Shown here piece by piece: positions 34,563 to 42,340 of a DNA stretch of 64,000 nucleotides (its first letter is position 1; each line of letters opens with the position of its first letter). Position numbers and translations under genes: made by a program. Origin of the DNA: Geminicoccaceae bacterium. GTDB taxonomy: Bacteria > Pseudomonadota > Alphaproteobacteria > Geminicoccales > Geminicoccaceae. The notes below the pieces were generated by a model. The model worked only from the letters and a program-made list of their open reading frames with translations, was not told where the DNA came from and searched no databases. The stretch lies in contig AP024683.1 of the NCBI GenBank assembly GCA_025999455.1, forward strand, positions 3,412,451 through 3,476,450, written 5' to 3'.

Positions 34563-35297
34563 TCAACGCCAGAGATCGGCCGGAAGCGTCCGCCGCACCG
34601 GCACGGCGACGCCGATCCGCCGCCCCTCGTAGAGGATGCTGCCGAGATGGACCGCGACGACGTTCCAGCCGGTCGCAGCGGGGACGAGGAGCGGCGCGCC
34701 GGACAGGCCCTGGTGCGCGACGCAGCCGTGGAGCAGGAGGCCCGCGGGGCCGTTCGGTTCGATCGGGCAGGGCTCGAGGCGGACCGGCAGATGGGGCCGG
34801 TCCTGCGCGTAGCCGAGGAGCTGGGCGGCCCGGCCCGCATCCGGCCGTCCCCCCGGCCAACCCACGGCCAGCGGCTGCAACAGGTCGAGGTCGAGGAGGG
34901 CCCGCTCCAGCCGGAGCACGGCCCAATCGGCTTCGAGCCGCGTGGGCAGGCCGCGTGCGTCGAAGGCGAGATCGGGGGCGAGACGAAAGCTCGCGGCACG
35001 GGCGTGGGCGACGTAACGGCCGCGCCGCCAGCCGGCCACGAAATGGACCTCGTCGGGATCGTAGAGCCGGCCTCGGCGCGGATGGCGCAGGCAATGCGCG
35101 GCGGTCAGCACCTCGGACGGGCCGACGAGCGTGCCCGTACAGAAGCCGTGCGGGACGTTGACCCGGCCGATCGCGTTCCAGACGAAAGCGGGCTCGACCG
35201 GCTCGGGGGCGGCGAACGCCGGGGAGCCGCCGAGAAGACCGACCGTGAGGAGGAACGCGGCGACGGCACTGCGCGCGGAAGGCTTGCCGCTGGGCAT
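34563..35297 (-). CDS. secreted trypsin-like (S1) serine protease
   Basis: Exported protein of 244 residues: signal peptide (ARSAVAAFLLTVGLLGGSPA), then a chymotrypsin fold with the triad visible as His68 (VLTAAHC), Asp124 (EADWAVLRL) and Ser199 (HQGLSGAPLL). The serine loop is GLSGAP and not the usual GDSGGP, as in several bacterial V8- or glutamyl-endopeptidase-like relatives. The pair CxxxC around GFCTG and TAAHC supports a disulfide. An ATG at 35312 is an alternative start adding five residues. The gene is divergent from the glutathione S-transferase. Confidence 0.88.
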   Translation of the reverse strand: MPSGKPSARSAVAAFLLTVGLLGGSPAFAAPEPVEPAFVWNAIGRVNVPHGFCTGTLVGPSEVLTAAHCLRHPRRGRLYDPDEVHFVAGWRRGRYVAHARAASFRLAPDLAFDARGLPTRLEADWAVLRLERALLDLDLLQPLAVGWPGGRPDAGRAAQLLGYAQDRPHLPVRLEPCPIEPNGPAGLLLHGCVAHQGLSGAPLLVPAATGWNVVAVHLGSILYEGRRIGVAVPVRRTLPADLWR

Positions 35298-35369
35298 GGC
35301 GGGGCGCAGCATGCGGGCACCGGCGGCGGGCGGCAAGCGACGGGTCGGCCGCGGGCGGGGAGTGGCGTT

Positions 35370-36578
35370 TTGGGTTGGACGATCTGGTGGTCGAAGGGGA
35401 CCGGGGCGTGGGCGCCCCAGCTCTGCCTCGAGGAGGCGGGCGTGGCCTACGAGCGGGTCGAGGTCGACACCCGCGCCGGCACGCAGAACACCCCGGGCTA
35501 CCGCGCGCTCAATCCCCTGGGCCAGGTTCCAGCGCTCGGTCTGCCGGACGGCACGGTGATCACCGAGAGCGCCGCCATGGTCCTCCACATCGCCGACTGT
35601 TTCCCGCGCGCCGGCCTCCTCCCGGAGCCGGGCACGGCGGCGCGGGCGGTGGCGCTGCGCTGGCTCCTGTTCGGCGCGACCCAGCTCTACCCGGCGGCCC
35701 TGCGCTATTGGTACGCCTCCCGTTACACGAACGACCCGGCCGGGGTGCCGGGCGTTCAAGCGGCGGCCCTGGCCGAGCTCGACCGGGATTTCGCGGTCCT
35801 CGACCAGGCGCTCGATCCCGGGCCTTGGATCCTCGGCGAGCGGTTCTGCGCGGTCGACTACTACCTCTTCATGCTCGGCCTCTGGCATCCGGCGCGCAAA
35901 GCGATCCTCGACCGCCATCCGCGGCTCGGCCGGCTCATGCGCGCGGTGCGGCGGCGACCGGTCGTCGAGCGGCTCTGGCCGCAGCATTACCCGATCGAGG
36001 GGGCCATCCCTGGTCGACCTGGACCGGCTCGAGCGCTACCTGATCGGCGCGGCGCGGGCCCGCCGCACCGTCACCTATGGCGAGCTCTTGCGGGCCTTCG
36101 GCCGCCGCCCGGCACCCCGCAACGTGGCGGCGCTCTGCCGCGACCTCGGCCGCCTGGAGGTGCTGCTGCGTCGGCGCGGCGTGCCCGATCTGGCCTGCCT
36201 CGTGGTCCGAGCGGCCGACGGCCTGCCCGGGGTCGGCTGGTTCGCGAGCGAGCGCCGGACCGGCGCCTTCGACGGCCCTCTCGACGGCCCCGACGCGCTC
36301 GCGCACCTGCGCGCCTGCCAGGCGCGCGCCTTCGCCTGGGCCGCGTCGATGCGGGCTGCCTCAGCCGGGGCCGAATCGGTCGTTGCGCTCGGGCAGCGGC
36401 CGGGCGAGCAGGCCGTGCGGGCGGAGGAGGAGGACGAGGGCCAGGACCGCGAAGGTCGCGACGTCGCGCCAGGTGCCGCCCAGGACCGCGGTCCAGCCGG
36501 TCTCGAGCGCGCCGATCAGAAGACCGCCGAGCGCCGCACCGTGCACCGAGCCGAGCCCGCCCAGGATCGCCGCCGTGA
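35370..36578 (+). CDS. glutathione S-transferase family protein with unconfirmed 3' end
   Basis: The first ~210 residues are a complete GST: N-terminal thioredoxin-like domain (TGAWAPQLCLEEAGVAYERV, ALNPLGQVPALGLPDGTVIT, ESAAMVLHIAD) and an all-helical C-terminal domain (LGERFCAVDYYLFMLGLWHP). The start is a TTG with GGGGAG 7 bases upstream. At the point where GSTs normally end (about 36000) the frame meets no stop and stays open to 36578, giving an Arg/Pro-rich tail that is only the shifted reading of the next domain. A run of five G at 35999-36003 is a likely indel site. The biological end is therefore unclear. Confidence 0.75.
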   Translation: MGWTIWWSKGTGAWAPQLCLEEAGVAYERVEVDTRAGTQNTPGYRALNPLGQVPALGLPDGTVITESAAMVLHIADCFPRAGLLPEPGTAARAVALRWLLFGATQLYPAALRYWYASRYTNDPAGVPGVQAAALAELDRDFAVLDQALDPGPWILGERFCAVDYYLFMLGLWHPARKAILDRHPRLGRLMRAVRRRPVVERLWPQHYPIEGAIPGRPGPARALPDRRGAGPPHRHLWRALAGLRPPPGTPQRGGALPRPRPPGGAAASARRARSGLPRGPSGRRPARGRLVRERAPDRRLRRPSRRPRRARAPARLPGARLRLGRVDAGCLSRGRIGRCARAAAGRAGRAGGGGGRGPGPRRSRRRARCRPGPRSSRSRARRSEDRRAPHRAPSRARPGSPP

Positions 36579-36720
36579 GCCCCTTGAGGCCGAGCAGGAA
36601 GCCCGCCTCCGGCCCGAGCGTGCCGAACGCCAGGAGGAGGATCGTGCCGGCGACGCCGGCCGCGGCACCGGCGAGGGCGAGGCAGTGGACGCGCAGCCGG
36701 TCGGGATCGACGCCCGATAG
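36010..36720 (+). CDS. unrecognised domain ORF overlapping the GST 3' end (start and end uncertain)
   Basis: In the +1 frame after the GST, 36010-36360 encodes a protein-like sequence: LVDLDRLERYLIGAARARRT, VTYGELLRAFGRRPAPRNVA, CLVVRAADGLPGVGWFASER. This composition and amphipathic pattern do not look like a shadow reading; I do not recognise the family with confidence. No ATG or GTG is near the beginning (CTG at 36010, TTG at 36088), and the frame then runs on antisense to the permease until 36720. It may be a separate small gene or a domain fused to the GST and split by a frameshift. Confidence 0.45.
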   Translation: MVDLDRLERYLIGAARARRTVTYGELLRAFGRRPAPRNVAALCRDLGRLEVLLRRRGVPDLACLVVRAADGLPGVGWFASERRTGAFDGPLDGPDALAHLRACQARAFAWAASMRAASAGAESVVALGQRPGEQAVRAEEEDEGQDREGRDVAPGAAQDRGPAGLERADQKTAERRTVHRAEPAQDRRREPLEAEQEARLRPERAERQEEDRAGDAGRGTGEGEAVDAQPVGIDAR

Positions 36721-37674
36721 CGCCACCATGCCCGGATCGTCGGCGGCGGCGCGCAGCGCCCGGCCGAGCGCGGTGCGCGCGAGGAGGTGGTGGATCGCCG
36801 CCCAGGTGAAGAGCGCGCCCAGCACGATCGCCACCTGGCGGCGGCTCGCGATCACCTCGAAGCCCTCGACCTCGAGGCGCCAGGCGGGCTCGGCCAGGAG
36901 CGGCGGCAGCCAGCGCTCGCGCGCGCCGGTGGCGAGGCGGAGCCCTTCGCGAAGGACGAGCGAGAATCCGAGCGTGGCGACCAGCGGGGCGAGGCCGGGG
37001 ACGGTCCAGATCCGGCGCGCCGCACCGCTGCCGCTCCACCCCGAGGCGAGGGCCGCAGTCGAGGCGGCGAGGAACGCCGCGAGCGGGACGGCGAGCGCGA
37101 GCGGCAAACCGAGCGTGCCCGAGAGGCCGACCACGGCCACGAGCGCCGCCGCCGCGGCCAGCCCGGCCAGATCCCCCATGGCCAGATGCAGCCGGCCGGT
37201 CAGCGACCAGACCAGCGTGAAGGCCAGGGCGAGGAGCGTGTAGGCGGCGGCCACGGCGGCACCGTTGATCGCCTGCTGGAGGAGCAGGGCCGCGGGCGGC
37301 GGGCGTGCGGCCGGCGCCGCGGCGGGCCGGAGCGCCGGGCGGTCGAGCAGGACCGTCTCCAAAAGGACCAGCGCCGCGCCGCCGAGCGGCTCGCCATCGG
37401 GCAGCCGGACGGCCACGAGGCGGGGCGGATCGAGCGGTCCTCGGGGCGGGGCGAAGCCGCAGCGGAGCGTGCGCTCGGCCGGATCCGGGCCGGCCGTCCG
37501 CCAGCGCAACAAGACCTCGAGCTCGCCGTGCTCGGCGCGGACCGCGGCCGCGGCCGGCGGCTGCGCCTCGACCCGCGCCAGCACCGCCCGGCAGAGGCGC
37601 TCGCGCGGCCCCTCGACCGCGGCACAGCCGGCCAGCAGCAGGGCCGCCGCGAGCCCGGCCCGTTTCCCGACGAT
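36361..37674 (-). CDS. branched-chain amino acid ABC permease (LivH type) with lipoprotein-like N-terminal domain
   Basis: The last ~290 residues are a LivH permease: QQAINGAAVAAAYTLLALAF, LHLAMGDLAGLAAAAALVAV, ADDPGMVALSGVDPDRLRVH and LTAAILGGLGSVHGAALGGL. Before it lies a ~130-residue extracytoplasmic domain that starts with a lipobox-like leader (AGLAAALLLAGCAAVEG), a layout I recall from other alphaproteobacterial liv permeases. No ATG, GTG or TTG precedes the leader in frame; the coordinate given is an ATC codon 14 bases after a GGGAGGA. A GTG near 37584 would remove the leader. No LivM, LivG, LivF or LivK partner adjoins it. Confidence 0.7.
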   Translation of the reverse strand: MVGKRAGLAAALLLAGCAAVEGPRERLCRAVLARVEAQPPAAAAVRAEHGELEVLLRWRTAGPDPAERTLRCGFAPPRGPLDPPRLVAVRLPDGEPLGGAALVLLETVLLDRPALRPAAAPAARPPPAALLLQQAINGAAVAAAYTLLALAFTLVWSLTGRLHLAMGDLAGLAAAAALVAVVGLSGTLGLPLALAVPLAAFLAASTAALASGWSGSGAARRIWTVPGLAPLVATLGFSLVLREGLRLATGARERWLPPLLAEPAWRLEVEGFEVIASRRQVAIVLGALFTWAAIHHLLARTALGRALRAAADDPGMVALSGVDPDRLRVHCLALAGAAAGVAGTILLLAFGTLGPEAGFLLGLKGLTAAILGGLGSVHGAALGGLLIGALETGWTAVLGGTWRDVATFAVLALVLLLRPHGLLARPLPERNDRFGPG

Positions 37675-37747
37675 CGCGGCTCTGGCGGTCCTCCCGGACG
37701 CTCTGATAGCGTACCCGGTCGGGGGACGAGGGTCCGGGAGGTGCGAG

Positions 37748-38401
37748 GTGGGGAGCCGATTCGGGTCGTCGGCCGGGCTCGCGGGACACCTCACGCGGCT
37801 GCTCGGCCTCGTCGCGCTGATCTGGGCGGGATCCCCCGCTTCGGCACGGGCCGCGCCTCTCCTCACGGCAGGTCTCGAATTCAGTGACGAGGAAGGTGGC
37901 GTGGTGCTGCACGAGGCCTTCGGCAGCGGCACGCCCGAGGATCCGATCACCCTCGTCGAGGACATCACCGAGGACGGGCCGGCGGTCGTGACCGTGCGCG
38001 GCATGCGCACCTCGTTCGGCAACCGCGCCGCCCCCGGCCACGGTGTGGGCTTCGTGCTCGTGAAGATCGTCCGCAACCTCACGAGCCGACCTTGGCACAG
38101 TTTCGAGATGGAGGTGCGGGAACGGCGCGGCCAGCCCTCGACCTTCGAGGACGGGATCTCGTTCGGCCAGGCGATGGGCGGGGAACGGGTGTTCGGCTCG
38201 GACCGGTTCACCGAGCTCCGGCAGACCGACGAGCCGCTCGATGCCGTCGTCTTCAGCGGTGCCACGATCCTCCCGGGTGAGACCGTCACGGTCCGGGTCG
38301 TGGTGACCGATTTCTCCCCGAACTGGCAATTCTACATCCTGCAGCGACGCGACGCCCCGCTCGCCGGGCTCGAGGTCGAAGGCGGAGCCTCGCTGCGTTG
38401 A
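37748..38401 (+). CDS. secreted conserved hypothetical protein
   Basis: Exported protein of 217 residues with a signal peptide (LTRLLGLVALIWAGSPASARA). The mature part is beta-rich: LEFSDEEGGVVLHEAFGSGT, EDPITLVEDI, GHGVGFVLVKIVRNLTSRPW, FEMEVRERRGQPSTFEDGI, WQFYILQRRDAPLAG. It looks like a conserved alphaproteobacterial periplasmic protein that I have no function for. GTG start with GGGAGG 6 bases upstream. Its stop overlaps the TTG of the Crp/Fnr gene, suggesting co-expression. Confidence 0.8.
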   Translation: MGSRFGSSAGLAGHLTRLLGLVALIWAGSPASARAAPLLTAGLEFSDEEGGVVLHEAFGSGTPEDPITLVEDITEDGPAVVTVRGMRTSFGNRAAPGHGVGFVLVKIVRNLTSRPWHSFEMEVRERRGQPSTFEDGISFGQAMGGERVFGSDRFTELRQTDEPLDAVVFSGATILPGETVTVRVVVTDFSPNWQFYILQRRDAPLAGLEVEGGASLR

Positions 38402-39186
38402 GCCCGGCGTCGAACCCGGCCGAGCGGCTGTTCGCCGCCTACCCCGAGCTCGCCGCCCTCGAGCCCGAAGCTCGCGACCGGCTCCTCGGCGAGGCCCTGC
38501 CGGTCCGTTTCGCACCGGGCAAGACCCTCTTCCGCCCGGGCTCGGCCTGCGAGGGTCATCTCCTCGTCCTCGAGGGCTCGCTTCGGGTCTCGCTCCTCGG
38601 CGAGGGCGGCCACGAGATCCTGCTCTACCGGGTGGGCCCGGGCGAGAGCTGCGTCCTCACCACGACCTGCCTCTTGGGCCGGCGCCCCTACCCCGCGGAG
38701 GGCGTCGTCGAAACCGAGCTCGTGGGCTCGCTCGTTCCGACCCCGACCGCCGAGGCGTTGCTCGATCTCTCGCCCGCCTTCCGCCGCTTCGCCCTGGGCC
38801 AGATCGCCGATCGGCTGGCCGAGCTTCTGGCCCTCGTGAGCGAGGTCGCCTTCCGGCGGATGGACGCGCGGCTCGCCGCCTGGCTCGTCGAGCGTGCGGC
38901 TCGTTGCGGCCCCCGCCTCGAGACGACCCACGACGCGATCGCCAAGGAGCTCGGCACCGCCCGCGAAGTCGTGAGCCGGCTCTTGAAGGAGTTCGAGCGG
39001 CGCGGCCATCTGCGGCTCGGCCGTGGCACGATCCTCCTCGCCCCCGACGCGGCAGCCGCGTTCGCTCGGCTCGCAGGACGCGATGTCGCGGGGCTCGGTG
39101 ACGAAATCACTGACGTCCGCCTTCGGATCGCTTACATGCGACGTCGGGCTCGTTCCGAGCCCGAAGAACGGAGGGAAGGACGATGA
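38398..39186 (+). CDS. Crp/Fnr family transcriptional regulator
   Basis: Regulator with an N-terminal cyclic-nucleotide-type sensor (GKTLFRPGSACEGHLLVLEG, ILLYRVGPGESCVLTTTCLL) and a C-terminal winged helix (THDAIAKELGTAREVVSRLL, KEFERRGHLRLGRGTILL). Cys51, Cys85 and Cys91 in the sensor are candidates for redox or sulfur sensing, and no FNR-type N-terminal Cys cluster is seen. The start is a TTG overlapping the upstream stop. After the DNA-binding domain an unusual ~45-residue Arg/Glu-rich tail continues to within 4 bases of the DUF2892 ATG. Pairing with DUF2892 is common in alphaproteobacteria. Confidence 0.88.
   Translation: MSPASNPAERLFAAYPELAALEPEARDRLLGEALPVRFAPGKTLFRPGSACEGHLLVLEGSLRVSLLGEGGHEILLYRVGPGESCVLTTTCLLGRRPYPAEGVVETELVGSLVPTPTAEALLDLSPAFRRFALGQIADRLAELLALVSEVAFRRMDARLAAWLVERAARCGPRLETTHDAIAKELGTAREVVSRLLKEFERRGHLRLGRGTILLAPDAAAAFARLAGRDVAGLGDEITDVRLRIAYMRRRARSEPEERREGR
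39144..39164 (+). promoter_or_regulatory. perfect 9-base inverted repeat before the DUF2892 start
   Basis: tcgggctcg-ttc-cgagcccga lies inside the 3' tail of the Crp/Fnr gene, ending 7 bases before the GGAGGGAAGGA ribosome site of the DUF2892 gene. It could be an mRNA hairpin tuning DUF2892 translation, a processing site, or an operator; sequence alone does not decide. Confidence 0.45.
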
Positions 39187-39377
39187 CCGCCAATGTCGGG
39201 ACCGTCGATCGGGTGATCCGGGGCCTCGTGGGCCTGTTCTTGATCGCCATGGTGTTCGTGGGACCGCAGTCGGCGTGGGGCTGGATCGGGGTGATCCCGC
39301 TCGTGACCGCGATCCTGGGCTACTGCCCGGCCTATTCGCTCCTCGGCTTCTCGACCTGCCCGGCCAAGAAAGCCTGA
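39183..39377 (+). CDS. DUF2892 (YgaP-like) inner-membrane protein
   Basis: 64-residue protein with two membrane helices. It starts TVDRVIRGLVGLFLIA and ends LGYCPAYSLLGFSTCPAKKA, with Cys48 and Cys59, the pattern of the YgaP membrane domain family. In YgaP this domain is fused to a rhodanese, so a link to sulfide or sulfane-sulfur handling is plausible but indirect. ATGA overlap with the Crp/Fnr gene and a strong SD indicate coupled expression. Confidence 0.92.
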   Translation: MTANVGTVDRVIRGLVGLFLIAMVFVGPQSAWGWIGVIPLVTAILGYCPAYSLLGFSTCPAKKA

Positions 39378-39466
39378 GCGGCCCGGGCGCGCCCGCGCAG
39401 CCGCTTCCGGTCGCCCCCCGAGGGTGCTAGCTGCCTGCCCCGCGGGCGCGAGCGGGAGCGGCGGGC

Positions 39467-40849
39467 ATGGACGGGAAACGGGCGAGCGGGGCCGCGCCGG
39501 CGCGCGCGACGTGCGGCACGGTCGCGGCGGCCCTGCTCGCCGGCCTTCTCGGTTGGATCGGCGGGCCGAGCGAGGGGGCACGCGCCGCACCCGCGGTCCG
39601 CGCCGAGCTCGTGGTCGAGGGGCTCACGGCACCGGTCGATCTCTTGGAGCCGCCGGACGGCAGCGGCCGGCGCTTGATCGTCGAGCAGACCGGCCTCGTC
39701 CACGTCCTGACCCGCGACGGCCGGCTCCTCGAACCGCCGTTCCTCGACCTGCGCGGACGGATCGTCCCGCTCGTCCAGGGTTTCGACGAGCGCGGCCTCT
39801 TGGGGCTCGCGCTGCACCCGGACTTCGCCCGCAACGGCCGGCTGTTCGCCACCTACACCGCCCCCCTGCGGCCCGGCGCGCCCGCGGGTTGGAACCACAC
39901 CCGCCGCGTCGTCGAGTTCACGCTCCGCAGCGACGACCCGAACCGCGTCGACCCGGCCTCGGAACGCACGATCCTCGAGCTCGACTGGCCGAGCCGCAAG
40001 CACATGGGCGGCGGCCTCGTCTTCGGCCCCGACGGCTTCCTCTACGTGGGGCTCGGCGACGGCGGCGGCGTCCACGGCGTCGGACCCGAGGTCCTCCACG
40101 ACGCCTTCGAGGTGCCGGAACGGCTCGCGCATTGGGACGGGCTCGCCCAGGACACGCAATCGCTCTACGGCAGCATTCTCCGGATCGACGTCGACGAGGG
40201 CCTGCCGGGCTACGCGATCCCGCCGCTCAACCCGTTCCGCGCCGGCGGCGGGCGGCCGGAGATCTGGGCCTGGGGCTTCCGCAACCCCTACCGGCTGTCC
40301 TTCGACGGCGACGACCTCCTCGTCTCCGCACCCGGCGAGACCTTCTGGGAGGCGATCTATCTGGTCGACCGGCCCGGCAATTACGGTTGGGCGATCAAGG
40401 AGGGCAGCCACTGCTTCGACCGGCTCCGGCCGGCCACCCCGCCGCCCTCCTGCCCGGCCCGCGGCGCGTTCGGCGAGCCGTTGCGCGATCCGATCGTCGA
40501 ATACGCCAACCGCAGCGTCGAACGGCACGGCAAGGCGCTCGGGATCGAAGGTGTGGGCACCGCGGTGGTGGGCGGCCACGTCTATCGAGGTCGGGCGATC
40601 CCCGAGCTCCTCGGCCGGCTCGTGTTCGCCGATTGGAGCCGCGAGTTCGCGCGTGCCTCGGGCCAGGTCTTCCTCGCGAGCCCGCCCACGAGCTGGGGCG
40701 GGCCTTGGACGGTCGAGCGCTTGCTCGAGCTCGACGGGCGGATGCTCGGGATCGGTCGCGACGCCGCGGGCGAGCTCTATCTCTTGACCAACCGCGAGCT
40801 CGGCCCGTTCGGACGGACCGGCAGGGTCTTCAAGCTGGTTCCGGGCTGA
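39467..40849 (+). CDS. PQQ-dependent sugar dehydrogenase (glucose/sorbosone dehydrogenase family)
   Basis: Exported beta-propeller oxidoreductase of 460 residues. After a signal peptide (TVAAALLAGLLGWIGGPSEG) it shows the GSDH pattern: VVEGLTAPVDLLEPPDGSGR, GLLGLALHPDFARNGRLFA, SRKHMGGGLVFGPDGFLYVG, SILRIDVDEG, AWGFRNPYRLSFD and GNYGWAIKEG. The His and Arg of the propeller top match PQQ-binding members such as YliI, although cofactor use is inferred. No pqq genes are in the window. Transcribed towards the SDR gene 29 bases on. Confidence 0.9.
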   Translation: MDGKRASGAAPARATCGTVAAALLAGLLGWIGGPSEGARAAPAVRAELVVEGLTAPVDLLEPPDGSGRRLIVEQTGLVHVLTRDGRLLEPPFLDLRGRIVPLVQGFDERGLLGLALHPDFARNGRLFATYTAPLRPGAPAGWNHTRRVVEFTLRSDDPNRVDPASERTILELDWPSRKHMGGGLVFGPDGFLYVGLGDGGGVHGVGPEVLHDAFEVPERLAHWDGLAQDTQSLYGSILRIDVDEGLPGYAIPPLNPFRAGGGRPEIWAWGFRNPYRLSFDGDDLLVSAPGETFWEAIYLVDRPGNYGWAIKEGSHCFDRLRPATPPPSCPARGAFGEPLRDPIVEYANRSVERHGKALGIEGVGTAVVGGHVYRGRAIPELLGRLVFADWSREFARASGQVFLASPPTSWGGPWTVERLLELDGRMLGIGRDAAGELYLLTNRELGPFGRTGRVFKLVPG

Positions 40850-40878
40850 GGCCGGGCACCGGGCACGAGGAGGGCGCG

Positions 40879-41652
40879 ATGCGCTTCACCGGCAAATGCG
40901 TGATCGTGACGGGCGGGGCCTCGGGGATCGGGCTCGCCTGCGTGGAAGCCTTCGCCGCGGAAGGGGCGTCCGTCGTCATCGGCGACGTCGATCCGGCGCG
41001 TGGCGAGGCGGCCGCGGTCCGGCTCGGGGCCGAGGGTCGCTCGGTCCGCTTCGTGAGCTGCGACGTGGCGAAGGCGTCGGACGCCGAGGCCCTGGTCCGC
41101 GCCGCCCTCGATTGGACCGGCCGGCTCGACGTGCTCGTCAACAATGCCGGGATCCTCGCCGCGGGCGACATCTTGACCCTCGAGGAGGAGGCCTTCGACC
41201 GGGTCCTCGGCGTGAATCTCAAAGGTGCCTTCCTCGTGGGCCGCGCGGCGGCGCGGGTCATGGTCGAACGGGGCGGCGGGGCGATCGTCAACATGGGGAG
41301 CGTGAACGGGATCCTCGCGATTCCCAACCAGCTCGCCTACGTCGTGAGCAAGGGCGGGCTGCACCAATTGACCCGGGCCATGGCGCTCGCCCTCGCCGAC
41401 AAGGGTGTGCGGGTCAACGCGATCGGGCCCGGCTCGATCGCCACCGACCTGCTGCGCCAGGTGATGACCGACGAGGCGGCGCGCAAGCGGATCCTCTCCC
41501 GCACGCCCATGGGGCGGCTCGGCGAGCCGGCCGAGGTGGCGCGCCTCGCCCTCTTCCTCGCGAGCGAGGAGGCGAGCTATATCACCGGGCAGATCGTCTA
41601 CATCGACGGCGGTCGGCTGCCGCTCAACTACACCGTGCCGGTGCCCGACTGA
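40879..41652 (+). CDS. short-chain dehydrogenase/reductase (SDR)
   Basis: Classical SDR of 257 residues: NAD(P) motif TGGASGIG (11-18), NNAG (88-91), catalytic Ser141 and Y154-x3-K158 (YVVSK), and the C-terminal ITGQIVYIDGG. An Asp at the end of the second strand (IGDVD) favours NAD over NADP. Substrate unknown; proximity to the sugar dehydrogenase suggests a polyol or sugar-derived alcohol, but that is only contextual. Confidence 0.93.
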   Translation: MRFTGKCVIVTGGASGIGLACVEAFAAEGASVVIGDVDPARGEAAAVRLGAEGRSVRFVSCDVAKASDAEALVRAALDWTGRLDVLVNNAGILAAGDILTLEEEAFDRVLGVNLKGAFLVGRAAARVMVERGGGAIVNMGSVNGILAIPNQLAYVVSKGGLHQLTRAMALALADKGVRVNAIGPGSIATDLLRQVMTDEAARKRILSRTPMGRLGEPAEVARLALFLASEEASYITGQIVYIDGGRLPLNYTVPVPD

Positions 41653-41722
41653 GGCTCGTCACCGCGGTGCGCCCGAGGGTCGCCCCGCGGCGGCGGCCGA
41701 TCGTCGTCTGGAGGAGTGCGCG

Positions 41723-42307
41723 ATGGATCGTCCCTTGATGCCCAAGGCCACGGCGGTGTGGCTGGTCGAGAACACTTCGTTGACCTTCGACCAAATCGCC
41801 GAGTTCACGGGCCTCCATCCGCTCGAGGTCAAGGGGATCGCCGACGGCGAGGTGCTCGTGGGCGTGCGCGGGCTCGATCCCGTGGTGAGCGGAACCCTCA
41901 CCCGGGAAGAGATCGCGCGTTGCGAGAAGGACCCCAAGGCGCGGCTGCAGATGGCGAAGTCGGTGGCGGCGACGATCAAGCCGACCAAGCGCAAGACGGC
42001 GCGCTACACGCCCCTCTCCAAGCGCCAGGACAGGCCGGATGCGATCGCCTGGTTGTTGCGCCATCATCCCGAGCTCGGCGACGCGCAGATCTGCAAGCTG
42101 TTGGGCACGACCAAGGCGACCGTCCAGGCGGTGCGCGACCGCACGCATTGGAAGAGCCAGGACATCCGCCCGCGCGATCCCGTGCTCTTGGGTCTGTGCA
42201 CCCAGAGCGAGCTCGACGAGGCGATCGCCCGCGCGCGTGCCGAGCAGAACATGCCGCCCGCACCGCGCAAGGTGCCGCTCGAGCAGCTCGGCGAACTGGC
42301 GGAGTGA
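41723..42307 (+). CDS. trcR: cell cycle transcriptional regulator TrcR (DUF1013)
   Basis: Protein of 194 residues, near-invariant in alphaproteobacteria, beginning LMPKATAVWLVENTSLTFDQ and IAEFTGLHPLEVKGIADGEV, with a second HTH-like stretch AIAWLLRHHPELGDAQICKL followed by LGTTKATVQAVRDRTHWKSQ. TrcR is described as a conserved alphaproteobacterial cell-cycle regulator acting with RNA polymerase. ATG preceded by TGGAGGAG. Its conservation gives strong support for the taxonomic call. Confidence 0.94.
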   Translation: MDRPLMPKATAVWLVENTSLTFDQIAEFTGLHPLEVKGIADGEVLVGVRGLDPVVSGTLTREEIARCEKDPKARLQMAKSVAATIKPTKRKTARYTPLSKRQDRPDAIAWLLRHHPELGDAQICKLLGTTKATVQAVRDRTHWKSQDIRPRDPVLLGLCTQSELDEAIARARAEQNMPPAPRKVPLEQLGELAE

Positions 42308-42340
42308 AACGAGGCCGCCGAGACCGGGTGGCGACGCGGT

